DNA of 64,000 bases, from assembly GCA_944474755.1 (NCBI GenBank), contig OX104124.1, positions 22,976,452 to 23,040,451 of the forward strand, in the 5' to 3' direction. The notes below the pieces were generated by a model. The model did not search any database. It was not told the DNA's origin and saw nothing but the letters and a program-made list of their open reading frames with translations. Numbering within the stretch: position 1 is the first letter of the stretch; each line of letters opens with the position of its first letter. Source of the stretch: Limnoperna fortunei. Lineage: Eukaryota > Mollusca > Bivalvia > Mytilida > Modiolidae. The position numbers and the translations under genes are program-made. Positions 36,553 through 51,500 of the stretch are shown here, piece after piece.

Positions 36553-39500
36553 GTAAGTCTTTGTTGATTTCCCCAATAGTTTCCTAGTATTTTTTGTTAT
36601 ATATAAGGATAGTTTAAAATATACATATTTTTAAAATTGGTTTTTATACTTTAACCCACATTTAAGGTACAAGAAAGTGTTAATACACATTTATATAAAA
36701 ACTCAGACAAAATGGATGAAGGTAGAACCATATGCAATTAAGATAAACAAACTTATATTTACGATAAATAACTTCAAGATAAAAAGTGAAAAAAAGGTTT
36801 AAAATTGAAAACGTTACGACGTCAATAAAAAGATCTAAAAAGGTTTAATTTTTATCTTATGGACTTGTGGTTTCTGATGATTCAGGTTTTGTTTGTTTTA
36901 TTCTTTGTTTGGGGGGATTACTTTATTTTTAAAAATACCTTTCGGCTTATTAGTTTAAAATAATGTGTTTTAGGTTGAATACTTTTTTACTGTTTTTATG
37001 GAGCAAAGCTTTTGTTTTACATACATGTAGGTGTAGTTTGTTTCGTCATGTTTTAATTGTAAACATTTAAGTTTGTGTTACATTAATACATAACACAGTA
37101 TGACTTTGTACAAATACGGTCATTAAAAATGGTATGGTAACCATTTCTGTGTTTGAATATAGTTTAGTGCCGCAACGTTTATGGGGGCCCTAGTTATAGG
37201 TGATAACTCTCCGAAACATAAAGTGAGTAACCAAATTAAAACCGTAAGAGCACGTGCTTCGCACGAGTCAGCAGTGACTGCTTTAATAAGACCCCCGTCG
37301 TTAATTATTGTCATGCCTAAGAAAAAGTCCAGGAGTAGGAAAGACTATCTGTGACTCAGCAGAAATGGCATATTGTATTTTAGAGATGTCTTTCCAAAAC
37401 TATAAATTAAGGCATGGTGACGAACATAGAACTTGACAACAATAAACCTAAGTACAGCAAACCGTTGCTTTGAGTAGCTTAGTAGTCAACAGCAGTGACC
37501 GGTCTGGAAAATCGAAATACCGATCACATGATCTAGCATAACATGCATGTTGTAAAATGTACAAACCATACGCCGGAGCTGCTGAAATGCTGCTTTTGAT
37601 GGACACGTATTTGACATTTGGAAAGTTGAAGTCATCACGTTTGTCGTAGAGTCTAGTTTGTACTTTACCCGAGTCTAATTCTAGAAGTAATTCTAAATAA
37701 AAGGCCGACCAATGTGTATTGATGGTGTCTTACTTTCAAGCTGGCTAGATAGATTGAGTGCAAATAGTTACAGAATTTAGCATTGTTTGGGGACAAAACA
37801 TCATCAATATAGCGGAATGTGAAGTGAAGGTAATAACATAACACCGAACACAGATGAAACTGTCAAAAATGACAGTCCACTAATCTAAGTCCAAGAAACA
37901 GAACCAACAATCAAAAATATAGTTACAAAAGCAATAGTCCTGACTTGGTACAGTCATTTCAATAGAAATGATGGATTAAACCAGGTACTATGGCATGCTT
38001 AACATCGGCAACAATATCTTCAAACGAGATGTTTTTCGAAAAGGAAGTGGTATCTATAGAAAAACTTTTAAAAGGCGGGGACGAGTGCATTGTTTCTTGT
38101 AATCTTGGTTTATACGTTTATCCCAAAGAAATAGTTAACGTTTGAAAAAATCAGTATACTTGCTGCAAGCTTTTGCATACCTGATGAATTGAGAAATATA
38201 GACACCGTATGAAGGAGAAGCTGAAATATTGCTGCATAGGTGAGGAAAATTTATAATTTTGAAATTCAAATCGTCTCGTTTAATCGTAAATTCTTGTGCT
38301 AAAATGACCGTTGGTGTCATCTTCAAGCTGTAAGTCTAAAAATGATGTAGATTAAGCTGTTTCTTTTGTTTCTTTAATTTCTAGTTCTGAAGGATATACT
38401 ACTGGAATGACTCAGCAAATTGAGGGCATATTCAATATATCAATATGTTATATTAAAGGAACTAGCTTCTGCTATCTTTTTGTCTTTAATAAGACGTCGA
38501 AGAATTTCAGTTTCTCAAGAATAAAGGAACAAATCGGAAAAGAGTGGGCACAGTTTGTACCCATTGGAATTAAATTGTCTGCCGAAAAACACATCCTCCA
38601 AAATTTACAAATTTGTTGTCGATCAGATAATCTAGCTTCTATAAACCTGTACTTCGCTGTAGCGTAATTTGCCTTTTAATTCTTTAATACAAAAAAGCGT
38701 ATTGTCGTAAACTAAATCTACATATGTGTAGGCTTATGTGGAATCGAATGCATTTTAAAGTTTGTGCCAGTGTCTTTTATTTCTTTTTTAGCAGGCCTTT
38801 TAGGAACTCAGTCTCATAGAGTACAAAAACAGATCGTTGATGAGAGGAGCACAATTACAACTTATTGGAATACCAATAGTCTCTTGAAAAACATGTCCAA
38901 ATATGCAAAATATGTTGCCGATCAGGAAATTTCGAATTCAACAAATTTGGTCTTCAGTATATTTATTATTTCATTTAGATTTCTTGAGGAAGAAATTCTT
39001 TGATGGCTTATTACCAGTCTTAATATCGTCTCATATCTTTTTTAAAAACAGCTTTTAATAAGATCTTTTAGCCAGGTTTTGAGTGGCATTTGTGGAATGA
39101 CCGTATAGGGTGTCGAAAAATCAAAGGTTTTAAGGCTCTTACATTCAGACAGAGATACAGACCTTAAGATGTCTATCAACTATTTAGAAGTTCTTAGGGC
39201 TCACATTTCACTTTAACCTTTCCTTAAGTAGCAAGTGTCGATGCGTTTTATAAGCCAATTTTTTATTGATGTTAAAATAGTGGTCAGGAGTTTAGATAAA
39301 GGTTTGGTCGAACATTTAGACGATTTTGCTAAGAAACGCTGTGTGTATGAGTTTTTTATGAAGTTTTAGTATCCACTACACAAACGGCAGATCATAATCT
39401 TCCACTTTGATATGAGGACCAAATGATGCCAACAATGATTTCCAGGAATCTCCTCTTTTAAAAACATTTTGGATGCAGAATTTCCAAGTAAACTTTATAT

Positions 39501-42500
39501 GCCTAATTCATCTATTAAACACGTTGCGTAATGTTTCGTGAATGTTGAAATGTTTGAATTATTGGCCTCAAGAACTTTACCCAATAATTAATTTGTAATA
39601 TGAAAATTGTTATTTTAATTGTTTCCTTACCTAATTATTTTAGCATCATGAATTTTGCTTTATAAAGACTTTTGGTTTTTCTAACGTGAGTAATAACTGT
39701 ACTAGCTAGCGTGACTGTGTTAAGCATACCTGATAAAAGAAATACAATATATTTAATGCATTTTCGTAAAGAAATTAATTGTTTCTCTTCTCGTAATGTT
39801 TCTTTTTGTTTGTATTTCCGAATTTCATAATAATTGAAATAATCAGAATTTTGGACGTGTATTAGAAGAATCATAAATGTAAGTCTTGGCAATATGATTT
39901 ATTGATTTATATTGCCATTTTGTCCAGTGATTAATATTTCAAGAAATGAAAAAAGGAATTCAACTTGCTCAAATTTTATTCGAAATGAATGCCGAAAAAA
40001 ATGTCCAAGCATTCACCTACGTGACTTGTTTTTTACAAAACATCCTGTTTGCAATCTGAATAATCCTCAATGGGATTAAGCATTACCAATCAAAAACCAA
40101 TATGGACAAAACCCATTTTCAATGTTTACTGTTAAAGTTATACACATTTAAGATTCCTCAGAATTAATAATTGTAATGAAATAAAGTTTTGAAAATACCG
40201 AAAAAATCAATCATTTGGAACTTTTTAAATTTATGATTAAAGAGACCAATAAACAGAAAAACAGCTATGACAAAAGGATTAAAGGTGTTCAAAATTAGTA
40301 CAATTTGGAATGTTACATCTTACATGGAAATATTATGGCTTAATCATAATGATTGTTTGTTTGTTTGAATGGTGTTTTAACGCCATTTTCAACAATTTTT
40401 CAGCTATATCATGGCGTCCAGTTTTTATAGGGGAGGAAGCCGGAGTACCCGGAGAGAACCCCGGACCTGTGGTTAGAAAACTGGCAATCCTTGTAAATTA
40501 AGATTGGAGTCGAGTACACCCTGCCTACAGTGAGAATCGAAGCCGCAATCTTAGTGTTGACAGACCACGTGATCAATAGTAGACGAACTACATTTAACCA
40601 CTCGGCTACCGCGGCCCCTTAATCAAAATGAATACAGTCAGCTAAAGAGATACAAATATATCGGGTTGCGAGAAATACATAATAAGTGATCATAAACATA
40701 CAGATATCTGCTTTAGAACAACATTATTACAATATGAAAAGATGTGGAAATGTGTTCAATTATTATTTTATTATTTGCTAAAATGTAATATGAATTTTTG
40801 GGAAAAATGTAATAATAGTTCTGAATATGCGCAGGTTTGTCATATCAAAGGTTTGTGTTTAAACCAGGCGCCATTATCTACTCTTGTAATAATTTGGAAG
40901 ACGCGTCAGGGCAACGTGCAGGGAGTGATCAGTGATGAACAGTTCATGGCCACATGAAGCTCTTGAAATATAGCTGAACTAGTGGATATGTGTTATAAAA
41001 AGGACTAAATTAGTTCATTCTAGCTTTTGATTTCATTAACATTTGAAAGCCTGACAGTTTACACTAGTCTGAAAAGTTCCACACTCTGTGAACGATAAGG
41101 ACTTATTTTATAGATTTTGAAAACGAAAAGGGTCATGGTAGCCGTTACAGAAGGCCTGATTATATATCACTGAAGAATACATTTTCAGTGGCAATAACAA
41201 TTTTGTTTCCTTTGGCACATCCCTTTTCCCCATTTAGTTACTGTGTGAAAGCTTGTTATCGTCCTTACAATAGCTAAAATATTAATATTAAAAGCAGCAT
41301 CAACAATTACTGTCTTGCAGTGTTATTTACTTTTTCCTGGAATATTTTACAGTAATTGTCTTAATCAACTTTAGCATAAATCTTGCCATGGCTTTCTGTA
41401 TAGAAATTAAATACCCTTATTTAAAGTTATTTCCATGTTTGCTAAGTCAGAAATACCAAAATGTGTTTTTTAGGAGGTGGTTAAAAACTGGATGGTTCTG
41501 ACATTCTTAGCAGAAGACATCGGCACGCGAAAACGTTTTTGGAATAGACTGAGAATTAATTTTAACGAAAGCGCGTTACGCTTTGTGCGAATATTAGTCA
41601 ACAACAATTGTGCCGAGTGAACATCCTTTGTTTAAGGCTTGCGTATTTTGATTTTTTTTAAATAAATGTATATAATAGTATAAAAGTGTTTACGGGAATA
41701 TAATAGTTATTCATTATTTTCATGGCATATTGCACATTTATTAAACTTAAAAAAAATTGATTTTATTCGTATACTTTTTATATTGAAGTTTAAAACATAT
41801 CCCTTTGTGAACAAGCATATAAAACTTGTAATGACGTTTTTCAAACTTTAGGTAAATTTAATCAAAATTGTCTTTAATATTAACTTTAATCTGTTCCGAA
41901 AAATAGCAGCTCTGTTTTCATAACCTGTATTACAAACTTGGATAGAAAGGTCCTTTGATACAGGCAAGATCAGTAATAAGACGAACCAAAACGTTAGTGG
42001 TAGAACATTTCTCAAAAACGATATACATTGTTTTAAAGATATTTGTATTTTTCAATAATCTTTACACGGTTTTAATTTAGTTTGTAAATGATTATCTTTA
42101 ATCTGTCATTGGACATGCTGATACTTTAGACGCTTAGAATCCTTAATAGTGGACATATGTATATTAATGTATGAATGTTTTAATATGCTACTGTTCCAAG
42201 CCATTAGTTATTCTAGTTCCTAATTCTGTTTTAATAAAATGAAATATTAATGAGTCATGCAATATTAGATAGAATTATTATTTAGTACATATACTACACA
42301 GTGAAGGGCTTAAAACAGCTCTTTACTGCTCCAATCCAGTTTTTTTCCAGTTTTATTATCTGTTTTTTGAATATGAAATATTTATAATCCTTGGAGCCTT
42401 CAATAGCAAATCATAGTTGATAGGAATGAAATAACGACAGCAACTTCTTGGCTTTAACCAAGGAATGTGTAAAATTGTGTTATAGATAAATAAGGTGCAA

Positions 42501-45500
42501 ACTTTGACACTCCTTGTTTTGTATTTCTGGAACTGGCAAATAGTCAATGGTGATATAACTGGTGGATCATTTTAAAAAAATAGATTTCTGAAGGACAATG
42601 CTATTCGCGTTTACCCGTTACCGCGTTGGCCCAAAGCAGTGCATCAGACTTTGTATGTTTAACAAAGATTGTAAGGCGATTAATTTTCGGAGGAATCAGC
42701 TGAAGTGCACCCTATTACGTAGAAATATCGATGGAGACATAGAGGTACATCTTTCTGAGGAAAAAGGAGTTGACTTCGCGTTTATTGAACACTGGACACA
42801 AGTAAGTTTAGTGTAATAACCGATGAGTTTTATCTTTTGCTGTTTTGATAATAAATTAACATTTTAATTGTTTTACATTTTCTTAAGTAAAAGTCATGAC
42901 CACTTTTATTTAATTGAAAAATCTTATGTTCTAAAATTGTTGCATGCATTTGTAATTGTGATCTCTCTCGATTTCTCTTCAACTATTGTTATATGACAGC
43001 CATCATAGTATTATAACATTATGATTTGCAGTTATCAATCTTGTATTTTAAAATACAAAATGACTGGTATAAAGTATAGGACTTAACGTAAAATTCTCCT
43101 TAACTTTTGGAAAAGCAATGGAATAATTCCATTCAATTAGTACATCATCATTATTATCCTTCTTAAACATATCTTAATAGTTTTACTTAAAACATGGGTA
43201 AACGGGCATAATTGACAGACGTTTCCAAAAATTATTTGAAATATTGTATGATTGGATAAAAAATAAATGAATTTAATATTTAGGGCATTTTGGGGCGAAA
43301 AATGTAATAAATTACAATTATTTAAATTTTTGGTGTACAGTTAAGATTTATCTCAACGCCTTTGAAATTTTCGCCAATCCATTACTAAACTGATAAATGA
43401 AAGCATATATGCGTAGATACATCTTTTTAAAAATGTTTTGCTACATGATGCACACCAGTATCTGATTCAAGTTGCAAAAAGAGCAAACGCGTATTTAACA
43501 GAATAAATAGCCATAAATTTAAGTAAGGTACGATCTCAACCTTATTCTCAGAAGCCAATATTTAACAAGTCATTTTTGTGTATAAGCAACAATCATCTGT
43601 ATGTAAACTAACTTCAAGAATCTTGTATCTAGTCTGTGTTTATATCAGGTATACATGCAAATCAACTACTTAATTATTAGTTCATTAACATGATTTGCGA
43701 AAGCGTATACCCGCAGATAACAGGAAAATTTTAGACTGGGACAAAAAACCATATTTGTCAATACTGTTGCTTTAATCCGTATCAGAACGATGATGTAGAC
43801 ATTTCAGTACAAAAACCTTTGTTCACAAATTATTAATAGCAACAAATGAGTGCAAACGAAAACTTGCAGTTAAAACGAACTAAACCATTAAAGGTTAAAC
43901 ACATGTGAATGTAACGTTTGTTATTGTTAAACTGCCATAAATGTTAGGTTAATTTTGTCAGGAAAGATTATGAACTGTTGACTGTTTGTCTAACCTGTGG
44001 AATTCCTGCCTTCGATACACGATTACATCTTTTCGCTTTTTCTTGTTCATTCAGGTTGAATGTACATTTTACATTACTTTACCTCGATCACGTATATTTC
44101 TATTAAAATGAAAATGTGATACACACATTTTATCCTTGATCATTTCATAGATACACAATGTAGAGAACATGTATTTATTGCAATGCTACCTTCATATTTG
44201 CAGATGTATTCTTAATTTCTTCGGCTTATTTATTTATTTACTTCTGTTAATTTTTGTATGAAGGTTTAATCCTACATGAATGTGTATTAACAATTATGAT
44301 ATTTCTAATAGTTAAGGACATATAGTGATTGAAAATACATCTAAGCCATAATAGACGTAATACATCATGAGGAAATTCACTATCCCATATTTAAGGTTGT
44401 TAGTCATCTATTATTGATTGCTGAATGTCTATACTGAAGTTGTGAGTTAAAGACAGTGTAGGGTCTGCTCGAATGTAAACTATTTTGAGACGGATTGCAA
44501 GATTTTCTTCTATTGCAGGCCAGTGAATTGAATCGGGTACTATGGTTTACCCCTTAAAAATACAGAGACAAATAATTCCTGAAAATGGCGTAAAATTAGC
44601 CTACCCAAACTCAGTTATTATTTGTTAGAAAAAATCTGCTCAAGAAATCAGTTGTGTCATTTATTGAGGTTTACTCAGCAATATTGTTGCAACCCAAGGC
44701 ATAAAAAGAAACATTTGAAGGCAGTTCACGTGCATTTGTATAGTTTTGTAAAATCGCTTTCATACATGAAAGCGTCGGTTTTTTTTTTAAAAATCGGTTT
44801 AAGTATTAAGACATAGTGTGTATTCTAAACTTTTCTTGAAAAAACGTTCAGTTTTGTAGTTTGGTTTTGAATTGATTTGTAACGGAAGTTTGTTTTGATG
44901 TAAATGATACACAGATATCTGTGCATTTGTCAGTGTAAACGTTATTGTGATAAATATACTTTAAAATAATTGAGCTGTAAAATAATGGTATGCTGTGAAT
45001 GGTGGGTTAATATATTTAGTTATTACATGTATATAATAAAGAAGCAATGGTTATGCTGTCATAGTGATAGGCTCAGCAATCAGCGTAGTAGACAGAAGAA
45101 TTTTTGTTGTGTCTCTTTTATTATTTCAACCTTATAGGTAACATTATGAACAATTGGAACATGTAAATGTTACTGTGGTTGTAAAACAAGAACTAAATTA
45201 TAACTGATTTTGAACATTCGACTCTGATCGCGTATTCAGGCAGATCATTGACAAAAATATAGCTATTAAAAATTTTGCTATTTTTTTAATTTCTGGTTTC
45301 TGGTTAGATGATAGAGGTATATAATTTCCCTTCCCCCACCGAAAACGTAAAAATAGATAGTCGATCGTCCTTTGTTACCTTTATAACTCACTGGATAGCT
45401 TCCATATGACATATTTAGTATAAATGCGTCCATGCAAATACGATAGCGTTTGTTGCTTTGTATTTGTTCTCTTTATATATATTGGTTTCCTTTTTAAAAG

Positions 45501-48500
45501 TATCTATGTTCTCGACGTTAAGCTAAGTAAACAAGCTATAAGATTAAAAGGTAAAATGTTAAAGAGCAAGACAATCAAAAATGAACACAATTTAAATTAG
45601 TAATTTCATTATGGTCATATATTTATATTTGTTACAATTTTTGACAGTGTTACTATGCGAAAAGATATTTCCCGACTGTAGCCATCTGTGAGGATTTAAG
45701 GAATCATCCGATGCAATCAGACAAATCAGCACATCAATAATATATCCGTAAATGTCTAAAGCGTTGAGGAAGTTTTTTGTTTGGTACAACTCATACTTAT
45801 ATTAAGACTTATATTAACATCACACGAACCGGTGAAATGTGTAATTAGCTTATTTCACGAAGTCGTGGTACTAGTCCATGGTGCCATCCAACATCCCGTC
45901 GTGTTTTAGAATGAGGTGAAGATTTAATCTGATCAAAGGTATGCGGCAAGAATTACACAACATTATATTTAAAATATATACACAAGAAACATTTACTTTC
46001 GCAATTTTAAATAATTTTTACACTTTAACATTAACATGTGCACAATTATTGGAAATTCCCTTTAAAATGTGTATTCTGTCAACAACAAATGTCGCTTATA
46101 AATTTATTCCGTGTTTATTAAAACCTTTATTCACTTATTGAGCAGCTGGACTCATTCAACAAGTGTAAAGTGTGCTTGAAAATGTTTTTTTACATGGGCA
46201 TGTTTTTTTTTCAAATTGCCAATTTTACAGCCAATAATAACTACTACGCCAAAGCAATTAATTAAGGCGGGATTGCAGACGAAAAACCTTAGAGACGTGA
46301 CAAAGAAACATGATTTACTAAGCCATTTAAACATTCTTAATGTCAAACTTACGAATAAAATATCTATTGAATATAGTTATAAACTGGCAGAAAGAGAATC
46401 GTTGCTCTAACGAGTCAAGTGTGGAACCAGATTTACGTTCTCGTAACTAGTTCCTCTTTTTGTTCGTATTTTAATTACTTAAGTAATTATACTCCTACTA
46501 CGTATGTATGGTTTTTGTAGTGGTTCATTTAAATTATTGTTTATTATTAATTTTAATTTTTCAGAAAGAAGACAGTTTCTATCCTTTAAATCCATGCAAA
46601 ACCCAACAACAGTGTGTACTATCTAAAATGAATAAACCTATTTGCACAAATTACGGTAAGTCCAAGACAACACCAACTCAGTAATGAAAATTTGTATACT
46701 GCCCTAAAATATTGTTAGCTTGATTGTTCTAATTCCTAAATCCATTAACTGGAATTACAATTTTAAAATGTTAAATATTAAATAGAGGACTGTGCCAAAA
46801 TATGGACAAAACAAGCGGACACGGAGAATGATACCATGTCTTAATGGGTTGGGCCCTTGTGGTCATTCATTCAAATATGAATCAGACGTTGAGAAATGTA
46901 TGTAGATAGATTAATACTTAAGTTTCTTAAGACCTAAACAATAGCCAAATTGCTAACATAAAGCCCATACTCATGACATCTATGCTGTTGTTTAGGCAGA
47001 TAAGATCCCTTCCAACATCATCTTGATCGTTAATAAACATTATACAACTCACATGCCAGTTCAACAACGAAGGTTGTACTAGATACTAAAAATTAACAAA
47101 AAAAACCGTATAACTGCCTTTGTTAGAATGTTTATATGTACCATGAAACCTCTGTCATAATTCCTGACTACAATTTTGACAGGGGGCCTCGGTGGCCGAG
47201 TGGTCAAGGTAGTTCGTCTACTATTGATCGCGTGGTCTGTCTGAGATTGCGGGTTCGATTCTCACTGCAGGCAGGGTGTACTCGACTCCAATCTTAATTG
47301 ACAAGGATTGCCAGTTTTCCTACCGCAGGTCGGGGGTTTTCTCCGGGTACTCCGGCTTCGTCCCCCAATAAAAACTGGACGCCATGATATAGCTGAAAAA
47401 TTGCTGAAAGTGGCGTTAAACACCATCAAACAAACAAACAAAACAATTTTGACAGTTATAACAACAGACCTTTCAAATATAGCGACATTTGCTATTCCAG
47501 GGGTGGCTTTAATGAAATATATGTCTCTAACAATTAAAAACCCAAAACCAGTATTAGACTTTTATAGATTGAAAATGGAAACAATCCGTTCTTCTCTATT
47601 TGTAAAGGGAAACAATCCGTTCTTCTCCGTGTGTAAAAGTTAGATAGGACAAAAACTTTGGAAACCAAACCTGCACATCAGAATCCAATTAGGCTAATTA
47701 ATCAGTAAAACAACACAGTATATAAATTGCACATTTTAATGAATAATTTGTAGATTTCATGGCAAAATATGCCTTTGTATCTTTTAGTTACCCCTTGCAC
47801 TGGTGGACCATGCGAGCACGAATACTGCGATATTTCTGAAAGTAGCTACATATGCATTTGTAAATTAGGTTACAGCGGAACCAATTGTGAGAGTAAGGTT
47901 TAGTTGCACTAGGAATATTGCTGAAAATTTGTTTCTTAACGCTAATTTTTAATATTACAGGTAGTAACATTGATTCAATATTCCTTGAACTGCTATAACA
48001 TAAACATTCAGTTAAATTGCTAAGTTCTTAATCTTTGCCCGAAAATAGAACATCACGTTTATATTTTAAACCAAAAAATGTATTTTCAATGCGAATTTTA
48101 TTATACATGTTATAAGGGTGCATTATACGGTTATTGCATTAAAATATTATCAGCAGAGATCGTGGTCTTGTTTTGTCAAATAAAAACATGTGTGACATTT
48201 TTCATAGATCCAAATGTAATGGAAATGTGGAACATATATCCAATTTTTATGGTAATGTGATCAGATTTATATCAAATCATCGATCAAAATCAGTTGCTTT
48301 CTGTGAGAAAATGGGACAAATAATTAGCATTTGCCTGACACTAACGCCTAACAGAACATCAATATGGCATATATATTTGTTAATTTAAACTTAGTTGCCA
48401 ACGGAGAAACGATGGCAAAATACCTATAATTCATCTCGATTTCACACAATATGTTTGACAAGAAAGCTGCGATTTTAATGCATTAGATCGAGCTAAAGCT

Positions 48501-51500
48501 AGGAGTCAAATGACCTTATAGGTATTCTCGGGGTTTTACTACTATCACAAGAATGACACCCAAATATTAGATATATTTCTAATATATGTTCGTAAACTTT
48601 TATATCTATGTCCATTCTTATTACTCGTCTTAATAGAAATTATGACAGCAAATTAAACATTATACATTTGTTATACTAACAAAATAATTTGAAAAACAAT
48701 CAGAAACTCATTATCTCTTTTTTTTGTAAGTAACTCCTTGTACCAATGAGCCATGCATAAATGACGGAAGCTGTCAAATTGACGAAAGTAGTTATACATG
48801 TACATGCCAACCAGGTTACAGCGGAACCAACTGTAAGAGTAAGTTTATTTCGGCTTTTTATTTAATATAGATATGTGTATTTATACAACTAAAATTACAT
48901 ACGAAATATATATGAGGTATCTTGAATATACAAGTCATCAAAGATACCAAATTAATACCATGTGATGTATATTTTTTGCAGTTCGACGAACTTTGATATC
49001 CCTCATCCTTATTAAAACAGCTTTAAGGCACAACGAAGTGTAATGTACTTTCAATCTGATGTTACAAAGTATGGAATAGAAGATTACATAGTTAAATTTG
49101 TGTTTTAATATATCAATTTGTTTTAAGTTTTAGCTTACCCGATGATACTTGATTTAATAAGACGCGCATCGGGTGTAGTAAATTCTGTAATCTTTGAAAT
49201 TTCTATTACATTTTAAATGATTATTTTTATTTGAAACCATAATCGTGGTATATTTATGATGTAACGACAAAAGAGTTCGCAAATTTGGTTCATTTATTTA
49301 TGAGATTGACCACATTTCTACATGAACATTTTAAGTAGTTTCGTGCTATAACTGAGTTTGTATATAATGAGCCATATTCTTTCCTGTCTGTCAAAATCAG
49401 ATAAAAAGACACCAAAAGATGATGTTCGTAAACTTTATTATCAATGTCCGTTCTTGTTACTCGTCTTAATAGAAATTATGACAGCAAATTAAACATTATT
49501 CATTTGTAATACTATCAAAGCAATTTGAAAAAACAATCAGAAACTCATTATCTCTTTTTTTGGTAAGAAACTCCGTGTACCAATGAACCATGCATAAATG
49601 ACGGAAGCTGTCAAATTGACGGAAGAAGTTATACATGTACATGCCAACCAGGTTACAGCGGAACCAACTGTGAGAGTAAGTTTATTTCGGCTTTTTATTT
49701 AACATAAATATGTGTATTTATACAACTAAAATTACATACGAAATATATATGAGGTATCTTGAATATACAAGTCATCAAAGATACAAAATTAATATCATGT
49801 GATGTATATTTTTTTGCAGTTCGACGAACTTTGATATCCCCCATCCTTATTAAAACAGTTTAAAGGCACATTACACTTAGGCCAACGAAGTGTAATGTAC
49901 TTTCAATCTGATGTTACAAAGTATGGAATAGAAGATTATATAGTTATAAATTTGTGTTTTAAAATATCAATTTGTTTTGAGTTTTAGCTTACCTGATGAT
50001 ACTTGATTTAATAAGACGCGCATCGGGTGAAGTAAATTCTGTAATCTTGGAAAATTTTTATTACATTTTAAATGCTTATTTTTATTTGAAACCATAATGA
50101 TCGTGGTATATTTATGATGTAACGACAAAAGAGTTCGCAAATGTGGTTCATTTATTTTATGAGATTGACCACATTTCTACATGAACATTTTAAGTAGTTT
50201 CGTTCTATAACTGAGTTTGCATTTAATGAGCCATATTCCTTCCTATCTGTCAAAATCAGATAAAAAACACCAAAAGATGATGTTCGTAAACTTTATCATC
50301 AATGTCCGTTGTTCTTACTCGTCTTAATAGAGATTATGACAGCAAATTAAACATTATACATTTGTAATACTAACAAAATAATTTGAAACACAATCATAAA
50401 CTCATTATTTCTTTTTTGTAAGTAACTCCTTGTACCAATGAACCATGCATAAATAGCGGAAGCTGTCAAATTGACGGAAGTAGTTATACATGTAAATGCC
50501 CACCAGGTTACAGCGGAACCAACTGTGAGAGTAAGTTTATTTCGGCTTTTTATTTAATATAAATATGTGCATTTATACAACTAAATTTACATACGATATA
50601 TATATGAGGTATCTTGAATATACAAGTCATCAAAGATACCAAATTAATACCATGTGATGTATATTTTTTGCCGTTCGACGAACTTTGATATCCCCCATCC
50701 TTATTAAAACAGCTTTAAGGCACATTACACTTAGACCGACGAAGTGTAATGTACTTTCAATCTGATGTTACAAAGTATGGAATAGAAGATTTTTGAGTTA
50801 AATTTGTGTTTTAATATATCAATTTGTTTTGAGTTTTAGCTCACCTGATGATACTTGATTTTATAGGACGCGCATTGAGTGTAGTAAATTCTGTAATCTT
50901 TGAAATTTCTATTACATTTTAAAAGCTTATTTTTATTTGAAACCATAATCGTGGTATTTTTATGATGTTCGCAAATGTGGTTCATTTATTTTATGAGATT
51001 GACCACATTTCTACATGAACATTTTAAGTAGTTTCGTGCTATAACTGAGTTTGTTTATAATGAGCGATATTCTTTCCTGTCTGTTAAAATCAGATAAAAA
51101 ACACCAAAAGATGATGTTCGTAAACTTTAATATCAATGTCCGTTGTAATTACTCATCTTAATAGAAATTATGAGAGCAAATTATACATTATACAATTGTA
51201 ATACTAAAAATGTTACACATTGTGAAATAAAAAATAACGTCGTTAAATTTGTGTTTTAATATATCAATTTGTTATGGATTTTCACTCGCAAACAAACAGA
51301 AAATATTAAGTCATTTGAGAAACTCTAGGAAAAACATAGGTATTATAAGGAACTTAAATGTAGTACAAATATCCGATAAACAAACTTAAGTAGCATAATT
51401 GTGATATTCCCCCCCTCCTCCTTTCAAACGCACACCGAAACGAAATAGGTGTTGTTCCAATTTTGTTGATGATTTAAGCTTTTCACATCTAAATATTTGG

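Larger units (their letters stand above)
36553..42593. other. Long intron upstream of the PAN exon
   Basis: 6.0 kb with a decayed reverse-transcriptase element (37880-39480) and a SINE (40353-40617). A missing exon of the PAN/EGF gene (phase 1 in, phase 2 out) should lie here; none was found with confidence. Confidence 0.5.
48731..51230 (+). repeat. Tandem exon-plus-intron units, period about 840 bases
   Basis: Three units start at 48731, 49568 and 50423 (spacing 837 and 855). Each holds one EGF exon followed by the same intron text: a TTCGACGAA palindrome, an ACACTT...AAGTGTAA hairpin in the second and third units (partly deleted in the first), and a conserved tract before the next acceptor. 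A fourth copy decays at about 51160-51230, without its EGF exon. Related but older intron text recurs at 52500-52890 ahead of EGF exon 5. Confidence 0.85.

Noticed and set aside
38407..39003. Two plus-strand open frames
   Set aside because: They are antisense to the decayed reverse transcriptase on the minus strand.
41114..41270. Possible missing exon of the PAN/EGF gene (starts [17 protein letters not shown] in phase 1 after TTTTATAG)
   Set aside because: The acceptor looks good and would join the signal exon in frame, but the only phase 2 donor is GTTTCC and no domain signature is present. Worth testing with RNA data, not strong enough to call.
47308..47643. 111-codon open frame
   Set aside because: Runs through the SINE body into intron; not a protein gene.
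48731..50530. CRISPR-like array
   Set aside because: The regular repeats are EGF exon-intron units of about 840 bases in an animal genome, not short repeats with unique spacers.
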